A DNA stretch of 43,636 nucleotides from Candidatus Melainabacteria bacterium (GCA_016212515.1 JACRFZ010000074.1:1-43636), one strand, 5' to 3'; shown: positions 27,174-35,417, counted from the first letter of the stretch. Notes: generated by a model from the sequence alone, not told the origin. A program made the numbers and translations.

Positions 27174-27275
27174 TTACTCCGGCACTTCTTTCTTGAGCAA
27201 ATGGCGGTGAAAAGAATACCAAGCCGTACAACCTGGGTAAATTGAATATGGACCATTGGGCCGAGGAAACCGGGT

Positions 27276-28448
27276 ATGCCAGCTGAGAGCAAAGTAGAAA
27301 CGATGCCTTCATCGGTTATCAAAGTATTGATGATCGACGACGATCCTTTCTATTGTCGCTTCACACAAGAGCTACTCTCCAGGCAAGAGGCCTGCCGGTT
27401 TGAAATTCATACGGTCGGCTCCCTGGAAGAAGCCAGGACGGCGATAGGGCTGGAGCCACCGCAAGTGGTGGTACTAGACCTTAATCTGAAAGAGTGCCAG
27501 GGTTTACAGACTCTTGATTCGATCAGGGAAATCGTCCTAAATTGTCCGATTTTAGTTTTGACCGGCCTCAACAGTGAAAGCCTGGGGCTGGAGGCTCTCT
27601 CGCGCGGCGCCCAGGACTACCTGGTCAAACAGTTCATTACCAAAGACTCCCTGGTTAGAAGCATTCGTTATGCCGTAGAAAGACATCGGGCGGAAGAGCA
27701 ACGCTTGAGAATGGCAGCCATTCAGGATTTTACAGCCATGCTCGCCCATGACCTGAAGGTACCAATCCTGGGTAGTGAGAAAGTGTTGGAAGCACTGCTG
27801 GCCAAACAACTAGGAGATCTAAATGAAACCCAAACATCGGTGCTGCAGTCGCTGCGAGATTCGACCCAAAAGCAATTGCAACTGATCAACAAACTGCTCG
27901 ATATTTACAAGTACGAAACTAACACTATAAAGCTAGTGCTTCGCCCTGTGGACCCCCATCAACTCTTAGATAAATGCGTCCAGCAGATTACCAGCAACTT
28001 GAGCGTCGATATAGAGATAGACCGGGGAGAAACACCTTCAGACCTGGCCATCATTGGAGATCAAGAAGCTCTGGAACAACTTTTCAATAACCTGCTCGAC
28101 AACGCCATCAAGTATGGTGACAGCAGCGCCCCTATTACAATCACCCTGCGCAACAACCTCAATAAGCTGTCAATCGACTTTCACAACAGCGGTCCGGCTT
28201 TACCGGACGGCATCCAGAAAACGCTCTTTCGAAAATTCTGGCAGGGCATTCCAGGCAAAACCTATGTTGCCAACACCGGACTGGGACTTTATCTTTGCCA
28301 CCGCATCGCCTATCTTCACAACGGCAACCTCACTTGCAAAAGCAGTGACAGTGAAGGCACAACCCTTTCAGTCAAGCTACCGCTGTTCAAGAACGATAAT
28401 GGAGCAAACAACTCCCGGGGGCAACCCTCAAATAGCCTGACAGGCTAA
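27276..28448 (+). CDS. Receiver-histidine kinase fusion (REC-HisKA-HATPase)
   Basis: 390 residues, soluble. The N-terminal receiver has MIDDD, phosphoacceptor D68 in VVLDLNL, Thr in VLTGL and Lys in YLVKQF. The HisKA helix has H158 in MLAHDLKVPIL, and the ATPase domain has FNNLLDNAIKYGD (N-box) and NTGLGLYLCHRI (G2-box); the G1 box is altered (FHNSGPAL). Such receiver-first kinases usually act inside a relay, receiving phosphate or a signal from another kinase. The start ATG at 27276 has GAGGA about 8 nt upstream. It sits 102 bp after the hybrid kinase and ends 6 bp from the convergent NarL-type gene. Confidence 0.9.
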   Translation: MPAESKVETMPSSVIKVLMIDDDPFYCRFTQELLSRQEACRFEIHTVGSLEEARTAIGLEPPQVVVLDLNLKECQGLQTLDSIREIVLNCPILVLTGLNSESLGLEALSRGAQDYLVKQFITKDSLVRSIRYAVERHRAEEQRLRMAAIQDFTAMLAHDLKVPILGSEKVLEALLAKQLGDLNETQTSVLQSLRDSTQKQLQLINKLLDIYKYETNTIKLVLRPVDPHQLLDKCVQQITSNLSVDIEIDRGETPSDLAIIGDQEALEQLFNNLLDNAIKYGDSSAPITITLRNNLNKLSIDFHNSGPALPDGIQKTLFRKFWQGIPGKTYVANTGLGLYLCHRIAYLHNGNLTCKSSDSEGTTLSVKLPLFKNDNGANNSRGQPSNSLTG

Positions 28449-28454
28449 CCCCGC

Positions 28455-29168
28455 TTAAAGTAAGCCCTTACGCAAGGCCACCACTGCCGCCTGGGTGCGA
28501 TCTGAAACGGAGAGCTTTTCCATCAGACGACGCATGTGAGTCTTGACCGTCTCGGCACTTATACAGAGCTTCTCGCCTATAGCCTGATTGCTAAGCCCTT
28601 CCACAACCAGGGCCAAGACCTGCATTTCTCTGGCGGAAAGAAGATTCTCAGTGGGCTTGGCAGCGCCTTCCTTGCTGTCCACAAAGACCTTAACCACTCG
28701 CCGGGCAATGCCCGGGTCGAGCCAGATATTGCCGCGCATGACGGCATTGATGGCATCAGCCAAACTATCGCCCTGAGCTTCCTTCAAACAATAGCCGTCA
28801 CATTTGGCAGCCAGCGCCGCCGCCACATCGGCATCGGTCTCGTGAGAAGTGAGCATGACAATCTTGACATCAGGAAAGTCGTTCTTGATCAGCGCAGCAG
28901 CTTCAATTCCACTTATGCCGGGTAGACCTATGTCCATCAAAACCAGATCGGGAGAGACCTGCGACACTAACTTGAGGGCCTCATCACCGGAGGCACACTC
29001 CGCTATCACTTGGAACTCACCATAGCGAGAAAGGGCAAGCCTAAGACCTACCCTGGTGATGTAATGGTCTTCGACGATGAGGAGGCGCACCAACTCTTTT
29101 GCTTCCCCTTCAGTAGGCGAAGCATCCGGTTCACGGCCATCGATTGCTTTCTCTCCGCTTTGGCTCAC
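28455..29168 (-). CDS. NarL/FixJ-type response regulator
   Basis: 237 residues. The N-terminal receiver (about 25-145) has VEDH, phosphoacceptor Asp in LVLMDIGLPG, Thr in MLTSH and Lys in CLKEA. The C-terminal LuxR-type helix-turn-helix contains LSAREMQVLALVVEGLSNQAIGEKL and SAETVKTHMRRLMEKL, so it binds DNA as a phosphorylation-dependent transcription factor. I prefer GTG at 29168, because AAGGA lies 8 nt upstream; the TTG two codons earlier would touch the Shine-Dalgarno. It is the only protein with a DNA-binding output in the signalling island and is the likely end point of the relay. Confidence 0.93.
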   Translation of the reverse strand: MSQSGEKAIDGREPDASPTEGEAKELVRLLIVEDHYITRVGLRLALSRYGEFQVIAECASGDEALKLVSQVSPDLVLMDIGLPGISGIEAAALIKNDFPDVKIVMLTSHETDADVAAALAAKCDGYCLKEAQGDSLADAINAVMRGNIWLDPGIARRVVKVFVDSKEGAAKPTENLLSAREMQVLALVVEGLSNQAIGEKLCISAETVKTHMRRLMEKLSVSDRTQAAVVALRKGLL

Positions 29169-29283
29169 AATCAACTTCCTTTCCCGACTGACGGGTCAAT
29201 CATGGACCCTGGCGTTTTTGAAGACGGGAGCAGTCAAACAACTTTCAGACACTACTTAAGATATTACCGCAGGTAAGCAAAGG

Positions 29284-29310
29284 AAAAGGGTAGGCCGAGC
29301 CCACCCTTTT
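29284..29310 (-). terminator. Intrinsic terminator after the ferredoxin-NADP reductase gene
   Basis: AAAAGGGT (29284-29291) pairs with ACCCTTTT (29303-29310). The inner GGC/GCC pairs extend the stem past one mismatch, leaving a 3-nt loop. Read on the minus strand it ends in a T-rich run, 23 bp beyond the reductase stop codon. Confidence 0.7.
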
Positions 29311-29332
29311 CATTAATGCTATAAACCCCGAG

Positions 29333-30325
29333 CTAAATACTCAAGTTCAGATTCGAACTGTGACCCGGGAAAGCTTTCGCGGACGGATTGATGAAAGTAA
29401 CTGCGAAATTGACGGCAGTCGCTGCCTCGGCGGCACCGGTGGCAATCAATTTGAGTTTGGCGGTATGGGCGGCGATATCGCCGGCGGCATAGACACCAGG
29501 CAGACTGGTTTCCATCATCTCGTTAACTGAAATCGCGTTAACATCCATTTTCAATCCCCAGCTCTTAAGGAAGTCGAGGTTGATGACGAAGCCGATGTTG
29601 ATAACAATGGCGTCGACTTTGAGAGTTTCTTCCTTACCGGTGCGGTTATCGAAAATAATCGCTTCTTCTACCGACTTGTCGGTGGTTTTGATTTCCTTCA
29701 ATTCGTAGAAGGTCTTAACGTCAACCTTGTTACGCTTCATCTCTTCCACGGAAGTCTGCACAGCCCGGAAACCGTCCCGTCTATGGATCAAGGTGACTTT
29801 GTTGGCCAGAACGGAGAATTCATTGGCCCAATCAACTGCGGAGTCGCCGCCGCCGATGATAAGCACATTCTTACCGCGGAATCTCTCTTTATTCTTCACG
29901 GCATAAAAGATGCATTCGCCTTCCAGTTCACGCGGATAATCGGCATCAAGCTTCTTGGGTACGCAGGCACCGGCGCCAAGGGCCAGCAGCACGGTTTTGG
30001 AATAGTGATTGTCGGCCTGGTCTGTGACGATCTGCCAGTTGCCGTCCTCACCCTTCTTCAGGTCCAGCACTTTCTCGCCGAGCACAATCGTGGGCTTGAA
30101 GAGAGAGGCTTGCGTAGCCAGGTTCTTAGCGAGATCCTTGGCCAGGATCTTGGGGTGACCGGCGACGTCATAAACGTACTTCTCAGGGTAAAGCGCAGTG
30201 AGCTGCCCACCAAGTTCGGGCAGAACGTCAATCACCTTAACCTTCAGGCCTCTGAGACCGGCATAGAAAGAACCAAATAAACCAGTCGGCCCGCCGCCGA
30301 TAATCGTAATGTCGTATAGATCCAT
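29333..30325 (-). CDS. Ferredoxin--NADP+ reductase, thioredoxin-reductase-like (YumC type)
   Basis: 330 residues. An FAD motif is at the N-terminus (ITIIGGGPTGLFGSFYAG) and an NAD(P) motif is in the centre (VLIIGGGDSAVDWANEF, followed by HRRD). PELGGQLTALYPEKYVYDV and the C-terminal GVYAAGDIA are characteristic of this class. The CxxC redox pair of true thioredoxin reductases is absent, which separates the reductase for ferredoxin/flavodoxin from TrxB. It moves electrons between NADPH and ferredoxin in the cytoplasm. I start at the ATG at 30325; a TTG at 30337 has its Shine-Dalgarno too close. It is divergent from the aldo/keto reductase, with a shared 130-bp control region. Confidence 0.91.
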   Translation of the reverse strand: MDLYDITIIGGGPTGLFGSFYAGLRGLKVKVIDVLPELGGQLTALYPEKYVYDVAGHPKILAKDLAKNLATQASLFKPTIVLGEKVLDLKKGEDGNWQIVTDQADNHYSKTVLLALGAGACVPKKLDADYPRELEGECIFYAVKNKERFRGKNVLIIGGGDSAVDWANEFSVLANKVTLIHRRDGFRAVQTSVEEMKRNKVDVKTFYELKEIKTTDKSVEEAIIFDNRTGKEETLKVDAIVINIGFVINLDFLKSWGLKMDVNAISVNEMMETSLPGVYAAGDIAAHTAKLKLIATGAAEAATAVNFAVTFINPSAKAFPGHSSNLNLSI

Positions 30326-30358
30326 GAGTGAATCCAAGTCTCCAGCATAATCTAATAA

Positions 30359-30393
30359 TCAAGGGGCTATTGTAATACGAAGTATCCCCTCAA
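30359..30393. promoter_or_regulatory. Inverted-repeat candidate operator between divergent fnr-like and aldo/keto reductase genes
   Basis: TCAAGGGGCTA (30359-30369) faces TATCCCCTCAA (30383-30393). The arms match at 8 of 11 positions as an inverted repeat with a 13-nt spacer. It sits centrally in a 130-bp region that must hold promoters for both genes, so a shared regulator is possible. Confidence 0.35.
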
Positions 30394-30455
30394 GGCGTTG
30401 CTATTCACGAATAATGAAGGAGCTGAAACACCTTGCCTAGTTGGCATCCCATAAC

Positions 30456-31430
30456 ATGAAGTATCGAGACTTCGGCAAGACCGGTATCAAAGTGTCTGAA
30501 ATTGGCTTCGGTACCTGGGCTATCGGTGGTAACTCGCACGGCATGAGTTACGGTCCCACCGATGATAAAGCTTCCACCGACGCTGTCATGAAAGCCCTGG
30601 ATCTGGGCTTAAATTTCTTCGACACTGCCGACGTGTACGGCTGGGGTCATGCCGAAGAACTACTCGGCAAATGCTTCCGAGGCAGACGAGATCGCATTAT
30701 CCTGGCAGCCAAGGTGGGTGCCGACTTCTATCAGGGAACGGGCTTTCAGACCTTCACCCCCGAGTACATTCGCTTTGCTCTGGAAAAGAGCCTGGCCAGG
30801 CTACAGACCGACTATCTGGATGTTTACCAGCTACATAATCCTCCCCTCAAACTGCTTGGCAACGAAGCCACATATGCCACCCTCAAGGAGCTTAAGAAAG
30901 AAGGCAAAATAAGAGCCTGGGGTGTCTCCGTCTTCACGGCCGTGGAGGGAATAACGGCAATAAACGTGGGTCACCCCGATTGCCTGCAGATTGCTTACAA
31001 CATTTTTAGCTTCCGTCCGGCGGAACAGTTGTTTCCCCTGGCCTTTGAAAAAGGCTGCGCCATAATTGCCAGGGAACCGCTGGCCAATGGCTTCCTCACC
31101 GGCAAATACAAAGCCGGTAAGCCATTTCGCTTTGCCGCCGGGGACATGCGCAAAAGCTGGCCCGATGATTACATAAAGGCTCGTATTGAGGCGGCCGCTC
31201 AATTGGGCTTCCTGGAGAGGGTCGGACAGAGCCTGCCGCAGGCGGCGCTGCGATATAGCCTCAGCGAAGCGTCCGTCTCTACAGTAATAGTAGGTATAAA
31301 AACCTCAGAACAAGCCGATGAAAATATAGAAGCTGTTCAGACCGGTCTCACGGAGACGGAGCTGAGCAAAATCAGAGAAATGCAGGCCAGAGGCTTCAAA
31401 CCGGAAAGAGAAATCTGGAGAGAAAGCTAG
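30456..31430 (+). CDS. Aldo/keto reductase
   Basis: 324 residues forming one NADPH-dependent (alpha/beta)8 oxidoreductase of the AKR superfamily. The catalytic tetrad is visible: Asp and Tyr in FFDTADVYG, Lys in LAAKVG and His in VYQLHNPP. The C-terminal cofactor site shows VSTVIVGIKTSEQADEN. The start is the ATG at 30456, giving MKYRDFGKTGIKVSEIGFG, the standard AKR N-terminus; the upstream TTG adds five residues. It reduces aldehydes or ketones, but the substrate cannot be predicted. The gene ends 15 bp from the convergent His-rich protein gene. Confidence 0.93.
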   Translation: MKYRDFGKTGIKVSEIGFGTWAIGGNSHGMSYGPTDDKASTDAVMKALDLGLNFFDTADVYGWGHAEELLGKCFRGRRDRIILAAKVGADFYQGTGFQTFTPEYIRFALEKSLARLQTDYLDVYQLHNPPLKLLGNEATYATLKELKKEGKIRAWGVSVFTAVEGITAINVGHPDCLQIAYNIFSFRPAEQLFPLAFEKGCAIIAREPLANGFLTGKYKAGKPFRFAAGDMRKSWPDDYIKARIEAAAQLGFLERVGQSLPQAALRYSLSEASVSTVIVGIKTSEQADENIEAVQTGLTETELSKIREMQARGFKPEREIWRES

Positions 31431-31445
31431 AGAAATGGTCGGCGC

Positions 31446-32258
31446 TCAGCGAGTGGTGTAGACCTTCAGACGCTGACCGGTGGGCGTTGCAACCGGAACA
31501 TAGACATGAGAATAGGCGGGAGAGACAGCCTGTGGTGCACCAAACTGACTCATGAAATGCGCACTTTCCTGGGAGAAGCCGCCTTCAGCCAGGGACCAGC
31601 CATAGCCGGCCGCAGGAGCGGGAGCGGGAACCGGAGCCGGATTATACTGCGGCGCATTGCCGTAAGAGCGCATGGAATGTGGAGCAGCCAAGTGCCCCAG
31701 GGCGGAGGCGGCGGGAATCTGTGCGGACGGCATGCCGGGACTGGAAATCTGTCCTACCGCGGCAGCCTGGGGCACGTTATAGCCGTAAGGCTGAGGGCCT
31801 GGTCCAGGAGTGGGTGTGTAAATCTTGCCGGTGTTGGGGGAAGTCTTAAAAGGCATCGCTTCCCGCACCCCATCCAGAAGACGGCGGTCGGCATGGGCTG
31901 TGGGCGCATAGGCACGACCGCTGCCCAAAACGGCATTAGCGAAGGGCTCGTTATGACGGACCCAGTAAACCACTCCCAACCAGCCTGTGAAAGCCAGAAA
32001 GAGCATGAGGAAGAGGAAATTCGGAGTAATTACCAGCCCCTGAGTGAGGGACTTAAGACTCAACCCCTTGAGGGCGCTATTCCAGGCTGCAGTCTGCTGC
32101 GGTGCTTCACCATGATCATGGTCGCCGTGATCATGGTCGTTTTCAAGACCCAGGAATTGAGCCACCGAATTATGACCATGCTGGTGATGACGGTGACCGT
32201 GGTCGTGGCCGTGATCATGACCATGGTCTGCACCACCGTCCGCACCACCGCCATCCAT
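31446..32258 (-). CDS. Histidine-rich single-pass membrane protein of unknown function
   Basis: 270 residues from the ATG at 32258. An in-frame GTG at 32348 would add 30 residues, and neither has a strong Shine-Dalgarno. The N-terminus contains two dense His clusters, one repeating HGHD/HDHG with about ten histidines (residues ~12-29) and one NDHDHGDHDHG. One transmembrane helix (NFLFLMLFLAFTGWLGVVYWV, about residues 79-99) follows, then a ~170-residue Pro/Ala/Tyr-rich tail that is probably disordered. His/Asp-rich stretches of this kind bind zinc, nickel or copper. I recognise no family. A metal storage, metal-sensing or envelope role is an inference. Confidence 0.7.
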   Translation of the reverse strand: MDGGGADGGADHGHDHGHDHGHRHHQHGHNSVAQFLGLENDHDHGDHDHGEAPQQTAAWNSALKGLSLKSLTQGLVITPNFLFLMLFLAFTGWLGVVYWVRHNEPFANAVLGSGRAYAPTAHADRRLLDGVREAMPFKTSPNTGKIYTPTPGPGPQPYGYNVPQAAAVGQISSPGMPSAQIPAASALGHLAAPHSMRSYGNAPQYNPAPVPAPAPAAGYGWSLAEGGFSQESAHFMSQFGAPQAVSPAYSHVYVPVATPTGQRLKVYTTR

Positions 32259-32416
32259 GAAAACGCCGCTCAAGGAACCTACCTCGGAAGACACCCCTAC
32301 ATCAGGTGATTCTAGGCAGTTGCCCGGCGAAGTAAATGGTAAAACCACGCATAGGACGCCAGCTTTTAAAAATTTTAGCTAAGGTAAAGAGGGAAGAGAG
32401 CCGCGCCCGGTCTGGT

Positions 32417-32842
32417 CTAATCTACTTCCACGCCTTCGATTTGAGCGACGCGCTGCCGTAGACTCTCGACCACCCGCGGCACTTCCAGAAGGGCCGGCAT
32501 GCGCTCCTCGATACTGGTAATGTGCCTGGTCAATTCGATGGAACGCTCCATCAGCTTAATCAGGATTTGCTGAGTTGCTACTAACTGGCGCTGATTCTCG
32601 ATCAGTTGGCTGGCAATTTTACTAGTTTCTACGCGCTGATCCACACTGACGGACATAAGCTCGGTAATACGATCGACCAGGCGTTCTACTTGACCGCGCA
32701 TGTGACTATCACCGTAAGCAGTGCCGGTAGCTCCGGTCTGCTCGCCGGGGACTTCGGCGAAGAACTGATCAAACCCTTCCATGTCAATGCTGAACTCAGA
32801 TCTCTCAGGCTGTTCCTCGGGTACCCGCTTAGCCTCTGCCAT
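32417..32842 (-). CDS. Small coiled-coil protein of unknown function
   Basis: 141 residues with no signal peptide. The first ~50 are acidic and unstructured. From about residue 50 to the end, nearly continuous heptads (MRGQVERLVDRITEL, IASQLIENQRQLVATQQ, LIKLMERSIELTRHI, VVESLRQRVAQIE) indicate a long coiled coil with a break near Pro112. The start ATG is supported by GAGGGG about 8 nt upstream. No family is recognised. The gene lies downstream of a 540-bp empty region and upstream of the His-rich protein on the same strand (158 bp apart). Confidence 0.75.
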   Translation of the reverse strand: MAEAKRVPEEQPERSEFSIDMEGFDQFFAEVPGEQTGATGTAYGDSHMRGQVERLVDRITELMSVSVDQRVETSKIASQLIENQRQLVATQQILIKLMERSIELTRHITSIEERMPALLEVPRVVESLRQRVAQIEGVEVD

Positions 32843-33384
32843 TTAAAATTCCCCTCTAGAAGAAAGTCCGCCTTAAAGCTATCCAACGGTCAAAGCCAAC
32901 ATGGGCAAAACGCTTGCACCACTGAGGAGCCTTGAGCTCTAACAACACGGTTTATGGATCAACGCCCCCACGAGTGGTGGCAACGTATGAATTATAACCA
33001 ATGCACTAAATAAGGCAAGCGAAAATCCAAAGAATTTATGACCAAATTTGATACCACGATCCAATCACTCCAGGTAGTACCACTTATGGCACCACAAGAG
33101 GTGGCTAAAGATCTGCACTACCGGTGGTGGAGCGATCAGGAAGGCTGCGAAAGTGGCCTACCCTGGTGTGGAACCTGTCAACCGAGAGAAGCCATCGGTA
33201 GATATCCCTGGCGACACGTGCCACATATTCTTCGCAGATCGAACCAGTAGCTTGTGTATGCTCAGGGAAAGCGCATTCGACACTGCCTTCACCAGTGGTG
33301 ACACTACCATCCCCCAGAAGTAAAAAGGAAAAGGGCGGGTTACCGCCCTTTTCCTTTTTACTTCTCGACTGTTTAGGTTTAGCT
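32843..33384. other. Intergenic region, 542 bp, no convincing gene
   Basis: Between the coiled-coil gene (minus) and the 3' end of the ferritin-like gene. It contains the near-perfect terminator at 33316-33365, a 13-bp palindrome TCACCAGTGGTGA (33289-33301) and several scattered ACCAC/GTGGT pieces (about 32978, 33079, 33091 and 33124). A 70-codon plus-strand frame at 33038-33250 lacks a Shine-Dalgarno and family features. Confidence 0.5.
33316..33365. terminator. Very strong bidirectional intrinsic terminator
   Basis: A perfect 23-bp stem (33316-33338 with 33343-33365) and GTTA loop. The GC-rich core is flanked by A-rich and T-rich arms, so it terminates in either direction. It lies 20 bp after the ferritin-like stop codon on the minus strand. 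Confidence 0.88.
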
Positions 33385-33831
33385 TCAGACGTTTGCTTTA
33401 GTTTTAGCCGGGGTGTTGTTGCGGACGTACATTTCCAGTTCTTCAATGTGACGAGCTTCATCCACAATCACCTGCTCCATCATCAGGCGCAAGGGTGTAT
33501 TGTCTTGCATTATGTCAAGCTGCTCTTCATATAGCGCCAGGTGCATCTTCTCAGCTTCGATATTCTCCTTGAGCATCTCTTCGATACTCTGCTCACCAGG
33601 CTCATATATTTCCTGAATTTTCACGGAAGGATGTCCGCCCAGAGCAACTATCTTCTCACCAAGTTTGATGGCATGGTTCATGGAGTCGGTAGCCATCGTG
33701 CGAAAGAGTGTCGTAAGGGAACCTCGCAGGGGCCCTGTCACAATAAAGGAGTGATGTAGGTATCGGATCATGGCCGACATCTCGTGCTCAAGATCGAGAT
33801 TGAGCGCATCCAGTACTTTCTGCTTGTCCAT
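33385..33831 (-). CDS. Ferritin-like di-iron protein (bacterioferritin-like)
   Basis: 148 residues, the length of a bacterioferritin-type four-helix bundle. Candidate iron ligands occur in the right order: LDLEHEMSAMIRY (helix A Glu), DSMNHA (helix B), EAEKMHLALYEE (helix C, ExxH) and DEARHIEEL (helix D, ExxH). I see no obvious haem-ligand methionine. The start ATG at 33831 has GGGGGAAG upstream; an extension to 33864 is less likely. The likely role is iron oxidation/storage or stress protection. The gene is flanked upstream by a (CACTTA)4 tract and downstream by a strong terminator, so it is probably a single-gene unit. Confidence 0.82.
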   Translation of the reverse strand: MDKQKVLDALNLDLEHEMSAMIRYLHHSFIVTGPLRGSLTTLFRTMATDSMNHAIKLGEKIVALGGHPSVKIQEIYEPGEQSIEEMLKENIEAEKMHLALYEEQLDIMQDNTPLRLMMEQVIVDEARHIEELEMYVRNNTPAKTKANV

Positions 33832-33861
33832 TATTTTCTTCCCCCGGCTCCCAGCGAGAGC

Positions 33862-33887
33862 CACTTACACTTACACTTACACTTACA
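33862..33887. repeat. Hexanucleotide tandem repeat (CACTTA)4
   Basis: Four exact CACTTA copies plus two bases, immediately followed on the gene side by a small GGCTC/GAGCC hairpin (33846-33862). The tract lies about 30 bp upstream of the ferritin-like start codon, within its leader or promoter. Confidence 0.85.
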
Positions 33888-34019
33888 TCAGTAGAAGTGA
33901 AAGCCAGTCGTCTTAAGCGCCTGATTTTCTGCCGACAACGCATAGGGCCAAAGACAGAACTGCCTTTGCCTCAAGTGCAACTGCAAAATTATAGCTATAT
34001 TATTGGAGCGGGAATGTTA

Positions 34020-34865
34020 TCAAGCGGAAAGCGGGTATTTGCCGCTTATCTCGCCGCCGAGAGCATCTTCCTCAGTCACTTCCCTTACCGATATAACTTC
34101 GGCGGCCATCCGGCTTTCTATGGCCCTGCAGTAGGAGCAACCTTCTTTAACGTGCAGGTCGTCGTGCTCCGGCATATCAGCCAACTCTTTCATCTCGGAG
34201 AGACTCTTGACTATTTCCGGCCAGTGCAAGCGGTACATCTCGCTGCTGGCTTCTCGGCTAGTTACTTTCATTTCCTGAGGGCCTACTTTGATGTTTGTCA
34301 AAACCAGTCTTTCAAAAGGCAAGCGAACCCGAAGCCTCTCAGCCAGGTGCTGCCTGACCAAATGAGTGGCGGAGGGCCAGGCCGGATTGATTTCTTTCAC
34401 CGGTCGCAAATTGAAGATAACCAGCTCCAGCTTGCGCTCTTCCGGATACCAGAGCACAAGATCAAATACTTCCTCCAGGTAGACTCTCTCGTTTTGCACA
34501 CGGGAACGCACTCTAGTTGAAACACCCTCTACCTGAGCGCCTTTGGGCAAATATGGTTGACTCTGGTAGCGCAGCAGGGTCTTGTAAGTGAAGAGAAAGG
34601 CCCGCGTGGCTGCATCCTTCAAGTCTGGATCGCCACTGAGCCGCTCCACCGGCCAGGACTCGCCCATAAACTTCTGAATCTGGCTGACACTGCTCAACCT
34701 GGCGCGATTGATTTCGGCCAGCCCTCTCAATATGAACCTTTTACAGATGCTGGAGGCCTGAGCCCGAGCCTGCTCGGCGCCATCGCGATGGTAGGCCAGG
34801 AAGTAAGCCCGTTTGCAGGCACGAAAGGCTTCCAGCATAGTAGGCGAAAACAATGTACGGTCCAT
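34020..34865 (-). CDS. RecB/Cas4-like PD-(D/E)xK-fold protein with degraded active site
   Basis: 281 residues. The N-terminus (FSPTMLEAFRACKRAYFLAY) resembles the SPSSL..C..YYL opening of RecB/AddB/Cas4-type nucleases. The catalytic region appears as VFDLVLW (D135) and KLELVIFNLRP (E147-N152). In active members the second part reads like (I/V)DxK, but here the second Asp and the Lys are Ile/Phe and Asn. HLVRQHLAERL resembles motif IV. One CSYC pair remains near the C-terminus, short of the four cysteines of an iron-sulfur cluster. It may be a non-catalytic nucleic-acid-binding relative. The start ATG has GGGAGG 8 nt upstream, and a good sigma-70 promoter lies 46 nt before it. Confidence 0.6.
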   Translation of the reverse strand: MDRTLFSPTMLEAFRACKRAYFLAYHRDGAEQARAQASSICKRFILRGLAEINRARLSSVSQIQKFMGESWPVERLSGDPDLKDAATRAFLFTYKTLLRYQSQPYLPKGAQVEGVSTRVRSRVQNERVYLEEVFDLVLWYPEERKLELVIFNLRPVKEINPAWPSATHLVRQHLAERLRVRLPFERLVLTNIKVGPQEMKVTSREASSEMYRLHWPEIVKSLSEMKELADMPEHDDLHVKEGCSYCRAIESRMAAEVISVREVTEEDALGGEISGKYPLSA

Positions 34866-34910
34866 GATGAGACCTCCCTGGTGTTACCATATTTTTGTAT
34901 GTCATACCAA

Positions 34911-34938
34911 TTTATAGTATCCAAAGCGCCGTCGTCAA
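34911..34938 (-). promoter_or_regulatory. Sigma-70-type promoter for the RecB-like gene
   Basis: On the minus strand TTGACG (34933-34938) and TATAAA (34911-34916) are separated by 16 bp, each one base from consensus. The -10 lies 45 bp before the ATG at 34865, leaving a short leader. Confidence 0.6.
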
Positions 34939-35417
34939 ATAAATTCCAGGCAGCCTTATTGCCAACCCGAAAAGCCAGGCAATCCGCCGCAAGCGGTGGC
35001 GAAAACAGTACGCAGACGAATACCAAAGCAGCTTGAGAAATTTGCGCTTCGAACTCTATAAATATGATTTGCTTGGAGCGAGCAACTATCTTTTGGTTCG
35101 GCGATTTTGCACCGATAAGCTCACTGACTTATAAATGCCCATCCTTGTTTCCGTTAAATCCACATGACAACAAGGCGGGAACCCGCTCTACGCCGCACCC
35201 GAAACACCTCCAAAAGGGCCACAGAAGATCGCCTGCGGACAGCGGAGAAATATCCATTACAGATAAAATCAAGGACTTGGCAGGCTTCGGACAACACATT
35301 AAAGATTGAGATTAATTGATAATGTTAGCTGAGCTGATATCCAGCACTCCCAATCTGCTTCAATTCAATTCTGTGGAAGTAGAAATGATTTGAACTATTT
35401 TGGGTTATTCGACGTTT

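Noticed and set aside
29340..29365. GATTCGAACT resembling a tRNA T-loop
   Set aside because: It lies inside the ferredoxin-NADP reductase coding sequence and no cloverleaf can be drawn around it.
31506..32309. 267-codon plus-strand frame opposite the His-rich protein
   Set aside because: The plus-strand frame would encode Met/Val-rich repeats that are the mirror of His codons, and it lacks a ribosome site. The minus-strand frame has a transmembrane helix and coherent composition.
33038..33250. Small plus-strand frame with a WCGTC motif resembling thioredoxin
   Set aside because: 70 codons, no Shine-Dalgarno, and no other thioredoxin features around the motif. Most likely chance.
35064..35309. 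81-codon plus-strand frame in the xseA upstream region
   Set aside because: No ribosome site and no recognisable sequence.
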